Shown here: positions 50,329-58,639 of the stretch, piece by piece
Layout: every line of letters starts with the position of its first letter
How positions within the stretch are numbered: position 1 is the first letter of the stretch
Notes under the pieces: model-generated
Seen by the model: the letters and a program-made list of their open reading frames with translations, nothing else
Database searches by the model: none
Told to the model about the DNA's origin: nothing
Translations under genes and position numbers: made by a program
Assembly: GCF_026153515.1 (NCBI RefSeq)
Contig: NZ_CP110644.1
Span: 2,137,501-2,201,500 of the forward strand
Origin: Pseudomonas sp. KU26590
GTDB taxonomy: Bacteria > Pseudomonadota > Gammaproteobacteria > Pseudomonadales > Pseudomonadaceae
Length of the DNA: 64,000 nucleotides
Reading direction: 5' to 3'

Positions 50329-50819
50329 CCCGGCTAAAGCCAGTCCCACAGAAAACACACCGCGCCCGCCCGGTAGGACCGGCTTTAGCCGGGAAGGCGT
50401 CCGGCGTCACACCGCAGATTCGTCGGCGCTGCGACTGGCCTCTTCCCGGCTAAAGCCGGTCCCACAGAAAACACACCGCGCGCCCGGTAGGACCGGCTTT
50501 AGCCGGGAAGGCGTCAGGCGTTACACCGCAGAATCGTCGGCGTCCAAAATGACCTATTCCCGGCTAAAGCCAGTCCTACAGAAAACACACCGCGCCCGCC
50601 CGGTAGGACCGGCTTTAGCCGGGAAGGCGTCCGGCGTCACACCGCAGAATCGTCGGCGCTGCGACTGGCCTCTTCCCGGCTAAAGCCAGTCCCACAGAAA
50701 ACACACCGCGCGCGCCCGGTAGGACCGGCTTTAGCCGGGAAGGCGTCCGGCGTTACACCGCAGAATCGCCGGCGTCCAAAATGACCTATTCCCGGCTAAA
50801 GCCAGTCCCACTAAAAGCG
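50329..50819. repeat. tandem REP array with ~115-bp units and a 230-bp higher-order repeat
   Basis: Forward REPs (TAGGACCGGCTTTAGCCGGG) start at 50374, 50488, 50604 and 50720, each followed by an inverted arm. Units alternate between two spacer types (with GCGACTGGCCTC or with GTCCAAAATGACC), so the true repeat is a 230-bp dimer present twice (50374-50603 and from 50604) with only about ten differences. No gene lies in 50242-51201. Confidence 0.9.
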
Positions 50820-50842
50820 CGCGTAGACCAGTGAGACTGTCG

Positions 50843-50972
50843 ACGCGGAGCGTCAGGGGATGCATTCCCACGCAGAGCGTGGGAACGATCAAGATCAAAG
50901 GATTCCCGGCTAAAGCCAGTCCTACAGGTACGCGTGGTGTTTCAGTGGGACCGGCTTTAGCCGGGAAGAGCT
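50843..50972. repeat. second-class repeat plus REP pair
   Basis: GCATTCCCACGCAGAGCGTG with GGAACGATC (50861-50889), then a REP pair TTCCCGGCTAAAGCCAGTCC (50903-50922) and GGACCGGCTTTAGCCGGGAA (50948-50967). These close the array on the right. Confidence 0.8.
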
Positions 50973-50982
50973 TCTGCTTTTG

Positions 50983-51201
50983 ATCTTCTACGCGGTAGTC
51001 CAGACACCGCAGAACGCGACTTGGATGCAGGCCGAACGTAGACGACGCGCAGTGGGCCGAGCCGCATGGATGCGGCGAGAGCGCCGTCAGGACATGGATG
51101 TCCGTTCGGCGCGGGCCCACGGAGCGTCGTCGGAGTGAGGGTATTCCGACGAAGGAGGAACCCAACCAGGAGCAAGCACCCTTGGTTACTTGGGGATGGT
51201 G
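50983..51201. repeat. left part of a structured repeat element split by the insertion sequence
   Basis: Non-coding, palindrome-rich: GCCGCATGGATGCGGC (51061-51076) and GGACATGGATGTCC (51090-51103). Ends with GTTACTTGG (51185-51193), whose inverted partner CCAAGTAAC now lies beyond the insertion at 52590-52598. The element resembles repeated intergenic sequences of Pseudomonas genomes. Confidence 0.6.
51194..51201. repeat. left 8-bp target-site duplication of the insertion sequence
   Basis: GGATGGTG, repeated exactly at 52567-52574. Eight base pairs is the normal duplication size for IS256. Confidence 0.9.
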
Positions 51202-52566
51202 GGGACTGTCAGATTTTTTGTGTGCAGGCCGTTACGGCCTGCCGTTAGGCAGGCCGCTGTTTTTTACCAGGTCGGCCTGATAAATCGATCTCCGTACAGA
51301 ATCGCAAATTGATTCATCGCACTTTTCCAGTCATGGGCTGCAGAGCCCCAGTTTGCAGTGATATTGCGCAGCCCAAGCCAGATCAGTTTGGTTGCCGCAT
51401 CGTCGGTCGGGAAGTGGCCGCGAGTCTTAATGATCTTTCGTAGCTGAGCGTTGATGCTCTCGATGGCGTTGGTGGTATAGATCACCTTTCGGATCGCTGG
51501 CGGGAAAACGAAAAATGGAATGACGCGATCCCACGCACGCCGCCATGAAGCTACTACCGTTGGATATTGCTTGCCCCATGGCCCGGCTTCGAACGCATCC
51601 AGCGCCTGTTCGGCCGCTTCGGCGGTGACCGCCTGGTAGATCGGCTTGAGCGCCTTGGCCAGTTCGCGACGCTTATCCCACGCCACGTAATCAAGGCTGT
51701 TACGGATCAGATGAACAATACAGGTTTGCAGTGTCGTGGCTGGAAAGACCGCGCCAAGAGCTTCCGGCATGCCCTTGAGTCCATCAGTAACGGCGATCAG
51801 TACATCTTCAACGCCACGTGTTTTGAGGTCGTTGAAAACCTTCATCCAGAACTTCGCGCCTTCGGTATTTTCGATCCAGATGCCGAGAATATCCCGTGTG
51901 CCGTCAGGTAGAACACCCAGCGCCAAGTAGATCGCTTTGTTGCGAACCAGTCCTTCTTCGCGGATTTTGACCCGCAGGGCGTCGAAGAAAATAACCGGAT
52001 ACATCGGCTCCAGAGGCCGCTGTTGCCACGCACCGATCTCTGCCATGACCTCGTCGGTGACAGAGCTGATGAAGTCAGGCGAAACGTCCGTACCGTACTG
52101 CTCGGAGAGGAATGCACGGATTTCCCTGACCGTCATTCCTCGGGCGTACATCGCGATGATCTTGTCGTCGAAACCGGTGTAACGGCGCTCGTGCTTGGGG
52201 ATCAGAATGGGCGAAAAACTGCCGTCCCGGTCACGGGGGATGTCCAGCCGGATCGGGCCATCCCCCGTTAAAACCGTCTTGCCGCTTTTGCCATTACGCT
52301 GGTTTGTTTCATCCTCTGGGCGCTGCGCGCCCGGCGGATAGCCCAGGTGATGACCGAGCTCAGCATTGAGGGCTCGCTCGATTAGCGCCTTCTTGAACGC
52401 CGCGGAGGCGTCTTCGATGGCTTCAGCGGTCATCAATCCGCCGCCGAACTGCTCAAGCAGCTCTTTTGGGATTTTCGGTAGCTCGCGTAGCGCAGGTTTC
52501 TTTTTGGTTGGCATACATGCACCTCTTACTCATGTTATGCCCGAACACAAAATTTCTGACACCCCC
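51202..52566 (-). mobile_element. IS256-family insertion sequence, complete (1365 bp)
   Basis: Bounded by an 8-bp direct repeat and imperfect terminal inverted repeats: left GGGACTGTCAGATTTTTTGT, right end read inward GGGGGTGTCAGAAATTTTGT (16 of 20 match). One intact transposase gene fills it. The exact duplication and intact gene suggest a recent insertion. It split a palindromic intergenic repeat. Confidence 0.93.
51264..52514 (-). CDS. IS256-family transposase
   Basis: 416 residues, Mutator/IS256 transposase. Typical segments: FFDALRVKIREEG (first catalytic Asp), AVTDGLKGMPEAL (second Asp), and the C-terminal YTTNAIESINAQLRK carrying the catalytic Glu. No frameshift or stop, so it is probably active. 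Confidence 0.95.
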   Translation of the reverse strand: MPTKKKPALRELPKIPKELLEQFGGGLMTAEAIEDASAAFKKALIERALNAELGHHLGYPPGAQRPEDETNQRNGKSGKTVLTGDGPIRLDIPRDRDGSFSPILIPKHERRYTGFDDKIIAMYARGMTVREIRAFLSEQYGTDVSPDFISSVTDEVMAEIGAWQQRPLEPMYPVIFFDALRVKIREEGLVRNKAIYLALGVLPDGTRDILGIWIENTEGAKFWMKVFNDLKTRGVEDVLIAVTDGLKGMPEALGAVFPATTLQTCIVHLIRNSLDYVAWDKRRELAKALKPIYQAVTAEAAEQALDAFEAGPWGKQYPTVVASWRRAWDRVIPFFVFPPAIRKVIYTTNAIESINAQLRKIIKTRGHFPTDDAATKLIWLGLRNITANWGSAAHDWKSAMNQFAILYGDRFIRPTW

Positions 52567-52660
52567 GGATGGTGCGACTTTCGACTTTTCCAAGTAACTC
52601 GCCGAAGGCGAAACAGTCTGCCCCCAGGCAGACGCCCTTGATCTTGATCTTGATCTTAAA
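52567..52660. repeat. right target-site duplication and right part of the split repeat element
   Basis: GGATGGTG (52567-52574), then CCAAGTAAC (52590-52598), a hairpin GTCTGCC/GGCAGAC (52616-52633) and a GATCTT triple repeat (52638-52657). Without the insertion this joins the 50983-51193 element into one palindromic unit. Confidence 0.65.
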
Positions 52661-52663
52661 AAA

Positions 52664-53377
52664 TCACTTCACCGCATAGACCTTGCGCACATACACCGTA
52701 CTGGCCCACGCACAAAACGCCCCCTTCACCACAAACACCGTATCCCCCGGATTAAGCGTCACCTCACCCCCCTGATCATCGGCCAGCGTCACGCTCCCCT
52801 CCAACAGATGCATCAACTCATGCAACCGATGCGCACGACCATGGCGCTGATAAGGCGTCGAATCCCAAATCCCCACCTTCAGCTCCGTCACCTCATCCTC
52901 GAACAGACTCAACGCCCGACACTGCGGCGCAGGCCCGATCAAAATCGGCGGCTCCAGCGTCGCCGACGGATTCAGCCACAGATGCGCCGGCAACAGCGTC
53001 AACCCGGGCCGCGCCGGCGCGTTCTCCACATCCACCGCACAAAACGCCCATTCACTGCCACTGCTGGCATGCACCGCCACCCGACTGCCACGGCCAATCA
53101 CCGCACTGCCGCCGACGCCCAACTCCAGCGTCTGCTCCGCACTGCTCAACACCACATGGCCGGCATGCACCACCAGCGTCTCGCTGTAGGGGAAGTCCTC
53201 AATCAACACGTCGCCGGTGAACCGCACAAGCCCGGCCGACACCCCGTCATCGCCGCGCCACGCCACATTCCGCGCCTCGGCAAAGGGATCGAGCGCGCCC
53301 AATGGCGCCGAGTTGAAAGACGTAGAAACGCCGCTGCCATCAGCGCGCGCCAACAGCAAAATACCGGGAGATGACAT
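52664..53377 (-). CDS. double-cupin protein (DUF861/ureidoglycine-aminohydrolase-like)
   Basis: 237 residues with two cupin folds: the N-terminal one around 50-105 (DFPYSETLVVHAGHVVL) and the C-terminal one around 165-225 (HELMHLLEGSVTLAD, LNPGDTVFVVKGAFCAW), similar to EutQ/DUF861 cupins. Metal ligands in the first domain look degenerate. It begins 21 bp after the GNAT stop, so both are co-transcribed. Substrate unknown. Confidence 0.78.
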   Translation of the reverse strand: MSSPGILLLARADGSGVSTSFNSAPLGALDPFAEARNVAWRGDDGVSAGLVRFTGDVLIEDFPYSETLVVHAGHVVLSSAEQTLELGVGGSAVIGRGSRVAVHASSGSEWAFCAVDVENAPARPGLTLLPAHLWLNPSATLEPPILIGPAPQCRALSLFEDEVTELKVGIWDSTPYQRHGRAHRLHELMHLLEGSVTLADDQGGEVTLNPGDTVFVVKGAFCAWASTVYVRKVYAVK

Positions 53378-53398
53378 GGTTAACGCTCCGTTAAAAAG

Positions 53399-54250
53399 TC
53401 AGCCGATCGCCTGGGTGATCAGCGCAAAAGGTTGGACGCCCTGGCTGGCCTCGGGTGGCGTGCCCCGTGCCATCTGCACCACGGTGTCGACGTTCTTCAA
53501 GCCTGCTTGTTCCAGCCAGTCGCTCAAGCCGCAGGTCACAGGGATGTCGATGCGCACAAAAGTGTCCGGCACCTGTGCCAGCAAGACGGCGATCAGGTGT
53601 TTGGCCTGATGGATGTCTTCTGCCACCACCGGCCCGATGCATCGCCCGCGGCCAAAAGGCCGCAGCAGGGCAAAACCGCGCAGTTGACCGTCACGCTCAA
53701 TGCCCACGGCGTGCTCCACTTGCAGGTCGCGCAGCACGTCGCTGCGGTCCAGGCCGCTGGCGGCTTTGGCGAGGGCGAGCAGTGCGGCGTGATCGTCAGC
53801 AGTGAGCGCACGGCAGGTTTCGCCTTCAGCCAACTCCACCAGCGCCGGCACGATGGCCTGGCCCTGATGCTGCTGCACCCGACCAAACTCAACAAAACCC
53901 TGGCTTTCATACAACGGCTTGCCAGCGACGGTGGCGTTGAGAATCGGCGTGCGCGGCTCGCAGGCGGCGAGTGCCGTCTCCATCAAGCGGCGGCCGATGC
54001 CCTGGCCCTGATAGTCGTTGCTGACGATCACCAGACCGATGGTCGCGAAATCACCCTGGGGGCAAACAAAGGCGCTGCCGATCAGGCGGCCGCCGTCCAT
54101 CACCACAAAGCCGTCGCTGACCCGGTGCAGCATCGCCCAGTCGTCCAGGCGATGGGGCCATTTCAGTTGCACCGACAGGTCATGGGCGGCGGTCAGGTCG
54201 GCGACGGTCATTCGGCGGTAGGTATAAGAAGGGTGCGGCAGGGCGGACAT
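53399..54250 (-). CDS. double-domain GNAT N-acetyltransferase, copy B
   Basis: 283 residues, same layout as the 45.7-kb protein: acetyl-CoA loop GQGIGRRLM in the first domain, Acetyltransf_18-like second half, and C-terminal LITQAIG. The two proteins align end to end by eye with many identical blocks (LKWPHR, IGLVIVS, RTPILNAT, QQHQG). First gene of the GNAT-cupin pair. Substrate unknown. Confidence 0.82.
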   Translation of the reverse strand: MSALPHPSYTYRRMTVADLTAAHDLSVQLKWPHRLDDWAMLHRVSDGFVVMDGGRLIGSAFVCPQGDFATIGLVIVSNDYQGQGIGRRLMETALAACEPRTPILNATVAGKPLYESQGFVEFGRVQQHQGQAIVPALVELAEGETCRALTADDHAALLALAKAASGLDRSDVLRDLQVEHAVGIERDGQLRGFALLRPFGRGRCIGPVVAEDIHQAKHLIAVLLAQVPDTFVRIDIPVTCGLSDWLEQAGLKNVDTVVQMARGTPPEASQGVQPFALITQAIG

Positions 54251-54465
54251 GGCGAGGCTCCGTTATGCGTTATTCAAGTAGCACTGAGCGCCTGTATCCC
54301 ACCTGATTAAAGGGCTGACAAGAGGGCGCGGGATATTCGGCAGATTCGTCGCACGGCGGGGGACGCGACCCTACTTCGTACTTAAATCCGGGGCGAGGGC
54401 GGCAGCAAATGCCAGGGACGGGTTTGAGCGCTTTAGCGCTGATGATTCTCCCCACGCCGCACCAT

Positions 54466-54578
54466 GATCGTTCCCACGCTCCGCGTGGGAATGCCGCCCG
54501 GGCGCTCCGCGTCCCATGCCTGAGTAGGTGACGCAGAGCGTCACGGGATGCATTCCCACGCAGAGCGTGGGAACGATC
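54466..54578. repeat. second-class inverted repeat pair in the 54251-54884 gap
   Basis: GATCGTTCCCACGCTCCGCG at 54466-54485 and its inverted partner ending at 54578 (AGAGCGTGGGAACGATC), with a further GCTCCGCGTC/GACGCAGAGCGTC inner pair. No gene was seen in the 634-bp gap; the divergent promoters of the GNAT-cupin pair and the HAD gene must lie here. Confidence 0.82.
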
Positions 54579-54884
54579 ACCGCGATAAAGATCCCCGCGC
54601 CACATTATCTGCCGCCGCAAGCCCCATTCTTAAGCCTTCCCACCCGTCAAACCTCGCAAAAGCCCCCTAAAAGCGCACAAACACAGGCCCTGCCCAAGGC
54701 TGGCGCGCACCGCAAACTCTGCTGAGGCCAGCCACCAAAACGGTGGTTTGTATTGAGCACGGGGCGTTTTAGACGGCATATGCTGATTTCACAGTGCTGT
54801 AATGAACCTGTGCTGCAACGAGGCCGACGCGCCGCCAGGGCAGCGAACGCTTGCCACACTTAACTGACTTCAGGACCGCACTCA

Positions 54885-55553
54885 ATGAGCTTTCTTCGTC
54901 CCAAATTCATTACGTTCGACTGCTACGGCACGCTCACCAACTTCCACATGGGCACCATGACCCGCGAGCTCTTCGCCGACCGCGTCAAACCTGAACAGAT
55001 GGACCAGTTCGTCAAAGACTTCTCGGCCTATCGCCTCGATCAGGTCATGGGCGACTGGCAGCCGTACGACGTCATCCTCAAGACTGCCCTGGCCCGCACC
55101 TGCAAACGGTGGGGCGTCGAGTACCGCGATGAAGGCCGGCTGTATTACGACGCCGTGCCAACCTGGGGCCCCCATGCCGACGTGCCGGCGGGTCTGTCGA
55201 AGATCGCCGACAAGATTCCCCTGGTGATCTTCTCCAACGCCAGCGACAGCCAGATCATGTCCAACGTCGACAAGCTCGGCGCGCCTTTCCACAAAGTCTT
55301 CACCGCCGAACAGGCCCAGGCCTACAAGCCGCGTCTGGCCGCTTTTGAATTCATGCTCGACAACCTCGGCTGCGGCCCGGAAGACATCTTGCATGTGTCT
55401 TCGAGCTTTCGTTACGACCTGATGCCGGCCCACGACATGAAGATCAAGAACAAGGCCTTCGTGGCCCGCGGTCATGAAGTGCCGGCGAATGCGTATTTCG
55501 AGTACCAGCAAATCACCGACATCGGCGGACTGCCGGCGCTGGTGGGCCTGTAA
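54885..55553 (+). CDS. haloacid-dehalogenase type II-like HAD hydrolase
   Basis: 222 residues. HAD motif I is FDCYGTLTNF (the DxYGT form seen in L-2-haloacid dehalogenases), motif II FSNASDSQ, motif III Lys in YKPRLAAFEF, motif IV SSSFRYDLMPA. The substrate is not set: genome context with amine oxidase and peptide/opine transporter argues against a dedicated dehalogenase. First gene of the plus-strand run; FAD oxidase follows after 54 bp. Confidence 0.82.
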   Translation: MSFLRPKFITFDCYGTLTNFHMGTMTRELFADRVKPEQMDQFVKDFSAYRLDQVMGDWQPYDVILKTALARTCKRWGVEYRDEGRLYYDAVPTWGPHADVPAGLSKIADKIPLVIFSNASDSQIMSNVDKLGAPFHKVFTAEQAQAYKPRLAAFEFMLDNLGCGPEDILHVSSSFRYDLMPAHDMKIKNKAFVARGHEVPANAYFEYQQITDIGGLPALVGL

Positions 55554-55607
55554 CTCAAGCGCCGTCTAGCGGTTCCGCCACGCAGGTTTGGACACAGGGG
55601 GTTAAAG

Positions 55608-56882
55608 ATGGGCAGTGAATCCTATTGGCTCGACACCGCACCGGCCTTCACCGGTGCCCAACTCGGCGGCTTGCCCGGGCAGGTCGACGTGGCCGTGATC
55701 GGCGGTGGATTCACCGGCCTGTCGGCTGCGCGGGCCTTGGCGCTCAAGGGCGCCAGCGTGGTGGTGCTGGACGCCGGTCGGGTCATCGGCGAAGCCTCGG
55801 GGCGCAACGGCGGGCAGTGCAACACCGGCGTGGCGCAGGATTACGCCGGGCTGCATGCCAGCCTCGGTGCAGCCAGGGCGCGTGCCTATTACCAGGCCTA
55901 TGAAAGCGCGGTGCAGACCGTGGTGTCGCTGGTCGAGCAGGAAAGGATCGCCTGCGACCTGGTGCGCAACGGCAAGCTCAAGCTGGCCGCCAAACCCCTG
56001 CATTACGAAGGCCTGGCCCGAACCTGCGAGCTGATCCGCCAGGAGGTGGACGCCGACGTCGAGCTGCTGAATGCCGAGCAGACCCGAGCCGAAGTCAACT
56101 CGGCCCAGTTCCATGGTGCGTTGTTGCAGCGCAACGGCGTGCAGATGCACGTTGGCCGCTTCGGTGTCGGTCTGGCGGAAGCGGCTGCCCGACGCGGCGC
56201 CATGATTTACGAACACACCCCGGTCAAGGACTGGAAGCCCGAGGCCGGCGGTTATCAGGTCAACACCGCCAAGGGTTCGCTGCACGCAGGCCAAGTGCTG
56301 CTGGCGACCGGCGCTTGCCAGCACGGCGACCTCGGCTGGTACCGCCGACGGATCGTGCCGGTGGGCAGTTTTGTCATCGCCACCGAAGTCTTGCCCCAGG
56401 CGCTGATCGACGAGTTATTGCCGCAGCATCGGGCATACGTGACCAGCCGCATGATCGGCAACTACTTCCGCCTTACCCCGGACAACCGCCTGCTGTTTGG
56501 TGGCCGTGCGCGGTTTGCCATGTCCGACGGCGTCTCCGACGCCAAGAGCGGCAAGGTGCTCCAGGCGGCGATGCTGAACATGTTCCCGCAGTTGTCCCAC
56601 GTGAAAATCGATTACTGCTGGGGCGGTCTGGTGGACATGACGTCCGACCGTCTGCCCCGTGCCGGCCAGCACGGCGGCGTGTTCCATTCCATGGGCTACA
56701 GCGGCCATGGCGTGCAGATGTCCGTGCACATGGGCCAGGTCATGGCCGAGGTCATGGCCGGCAACGCGGCGGCCAACCCCTGGCGTGAACTGGAATGGCC
56801 GGCGATCCCCGGGCACTTCGGCAAGCCGTGGTTTCTGCCGTTCGTGGGCGCGTATTACCGCTTGCAGGACTATTTGCACTGA
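55608..56882 (+). CDS. FAD-dependent amine oxidase (gamma-glutamylputrescine-oxidase-like)
   Basis: 424 residues with the FAD motif VIGGGFTGLSAARAL (about 31-45), EASGRNGGQCNTG typical of PuuB-like oxidases, and the C-terminal SMGYSGHGVQMSVHMGQVMAE. Opens with SYWLDTAPAF, as PuuB does. It probably oxidises a primary or secondary amine. No ALDH or ligase of the puu pathway is adjacent, so polyamine catabolism is only one option. Confidence 0.82.
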   Translation: MGSESYWLDTAPAFTGAQLGGLPGQVDVAVIGGGFTGLSAARALALKGASVVVLDAGRVIGEASGRNGGQCNTGVAQDYAGLHASLGAARARAYYQAYESAVQTVVSLVEQERIACDLVRNGKLKLAAKPLHYEGLARTCELIRQEVDADVELLNAEQTRAEVNSAQFHGALLQRNGVQMHVGRFGVGLAEAAARRGAMIYEHTPVKDWKPEAGGYQVNTAKGSLHAGQVLLATGACQHGDLGWYRRRIVPVGSFVIATEVLPQALIDELLPQHRAYVTSRMIGNYFRLTPDNRLLFGGRARFAMSDGVSDAKSGKVLQAAMLNMFPQLSHVKIDYCWGGLVDMTSDRLPRAGQHGGVFHSMGYSGHGVQMSVHMGQVMAEVMAGNAAANPWRELEWPAIPGHFGKPWFLPFVGAYYRLQDYLH

Positions 56883-56989
56883 GTCATGCACTGAGTCGCC
56901 GCTGTAGCGTCACCGTCGTCTGCGTTTCCAGGACGCTCCGGACATCCGTGAGCACTCGAATATCCCGATCATCGACAGGTAGCCTTGAT

Positions 56990-58627
56990 ATGACTGACCA
57001 CAAAGACACCCCTGAGCTTATCTCCGGCCAAGACAGCCTGCGGGTATTCGAAGGCCTCAATCGCGGCATGTCGCGGCGCAACGCCTTGCAGATGCTCGGC
57101 CTGGCCGGCGTCGCCGCAGCGGGGGCGGGCAGCCTGTTCGGCAGCGCCGGCAAACTCTTCGCCGAAGAAGCCACCGCGGGCGGCAAGGGCAAACCTGGCG
57201 GCAAGATCCGTGTGGCCGGCATGTCCAGCTCCACCGCCGACACCCTCGACCCGGCCAAGGGCGCGCTGTCCACCGACTATGCCCGTCACTACATGTTCTA
57301 CAACGGCCTGACCCGTTTCGATAAGCACCTGGTGCCGCAGCTGGAATTGGCCGAGCGCATCGACAACGTTGACGCCACCCTGTGGACCATCACCCTGCGC
57401 AAGGACGTGACCTTTCACAACGGCAAGAGCCTCAGCGCCGCCGACGTGGTGTTCTCCCTCAGCCGCCACAAGGACCCGCTGACCGGGTCCAAAGTCATGC
57501 CGCTGATGGAACAGTTTGCCGAGATCAAGGCCACCGGCCCGAACGAAGTGCAGATCCGCCTCAGCGCGCCGAACGCCGAACTGCCGTCGATTCTCGCCGT
57601 GTCGCACCTGCTGATCGTTCCCGAGGGCACCACCGATTTCAACAAAGGCATCGGCACCGGGCCGTTCACCGTCGGCGAGTTCAAGCCGGGTGTGCGTTCG
57701 GTCGCGGTGCGTAACAAGAGCTACTGGAAACCGGGCCTGCCGTACCTCGACGAGATCGAATTCATCGCCATTGCCGACGAGCCATCGCGGGTCAACGCGC
57801 TACTGTCCGGCGACGTGCACATGATCAACGAGGTCAACCCGCGCTCCACCACGCGCATCGCCGCCAGCCCCAAACACCGCGTCGTCGATGCACCGTCGGG
57901 CAACTACACTGACTTGATCATTCGCCAGGACCAGCTGCCCGGCAAAAGCCCGGAATTCACCCAGGCCATGAAGCTGCTGCTGGACCGTGAACAGGTCAAA
58001 TCCGCCGTGTTTCGTGGCTTTGCCGTGGTCGGCAACGATCACCCGATTGCGCCGGGTTCGCGCTACTTCAACGCCGACCTGCCGCAGACGGTCTACGACC
58101 CGGAAAAAGCCAGGTTCCTGCTGAAGAAAGCCGGCATGGAAAGCATCACCATGCCCGTCATGGCGTCGCCTGCCGCGACAGGTTCCGTGGACATCGCCGT
58201 GCTGCTGCAGCAATCGGCGAAACAGGCCGGGCTCAAGCTGGACGTGAACCGCCTGCCCGCCGACGGCTACTGGTCCAACCACTGGATGAAGCACCCGTTG
58301 AGCTTCGGCAACATCAACCCTCGGCCGAATGCTGACGTGATGTTCTCGCAGTTCTTCCAGTCCAAGGCGCCATGGAACGAGTCCGGCTGGCAGAACGACC
58401 AATTCGATCAGTTGCTGATGCTGGCCCGGGGCGAAACCGACGACGCCAAGCGCGCCAAGATGTACGGCGACATGCAGACCCTGGTCCACGACCACTGTGG
58501 CATCGGCGTGCCGGTGTTCATCAGCAACATCGACGGCGTCGACCAGCGCATCAAGGGCTACGACTCCAACCCGTTGGGCGGCTTCATGGGCTACATGTTC
58601 GCCGAGCAGGTGTGGCTGGACGCTTAA
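56990..58627 (+). CDS. peptide/opine ABC transporter substrate-binding protein (SBP family 5), Tat-type signal
   Basis: 545 residues. A twin-arginine signal (MSRRNALQMLGLAGVAAAGA) sits at about residues 26-45, unusually far from the N-terminus. The mature family-5 binding protein follows (LDPAKGALSTDYARHYMFYNGL; LRKDVTFHNGK). It captures peptides, opines or related solutes in the periplasm. Starts at ATG 56990. First gene of a five-domain transporter. Confidence 0.88.
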   Translation: MTDHKDTPELISGQDSLRVFEGLNRGMSRRNALQMLGLAGVAAAGAGSLFGSAGKLFAEEATAGGKGKPGGKIRVAGMSSSTADTLDPAKGALSTDYARHYMFYNGLTRFDKHLVPQLELAERIDNVDATLWTITLRKDVTFHNGKSLSAADVVFSLSRHKDPLTGSKVMPLMEQFAEIKATGPNEVQIRLSAPNAELPSILAVSHLLIVPEGTTDFNKGIGTGPFTVGEFKPGVRSVAVRNKSYWKPGLPYLDEIEFIAIADEPSRVNALLSGDVHMINEVNPRSTTRIAASPKHRVVDAPSGNYTDLIIRQDQLPGKSPEFTQAMKLLLDREQVKSAVFRGFAVVGNDHPIAPGSRYFNADLPQTVYDPEKARFLLKKAGMESITMPVMASPAATGSVDIAVLLQQSAKQAGLKLDVNRLPADGYWSNHWMKHPLSFGNINPRPNADVMFSQFFQSKAPWNESGWQNDQFDQLLMLARGETDDAKRAKMYGDMQTLVHDHCGIGVPVFISNIDGVDQRIKGYDSNPLGGFMGYMFAEQVWLDA

Positions 58628-58639
58628 GGAGGTAGTGCG

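Noticed and set aside
50330..50835. Regularly spaced repeats that look like a CRISPR array
   Set aside because: Units are inverted REP pairs of about 115 bp with repeated spacers, not short direct repeats with unique spacers, and no cas genes are near.
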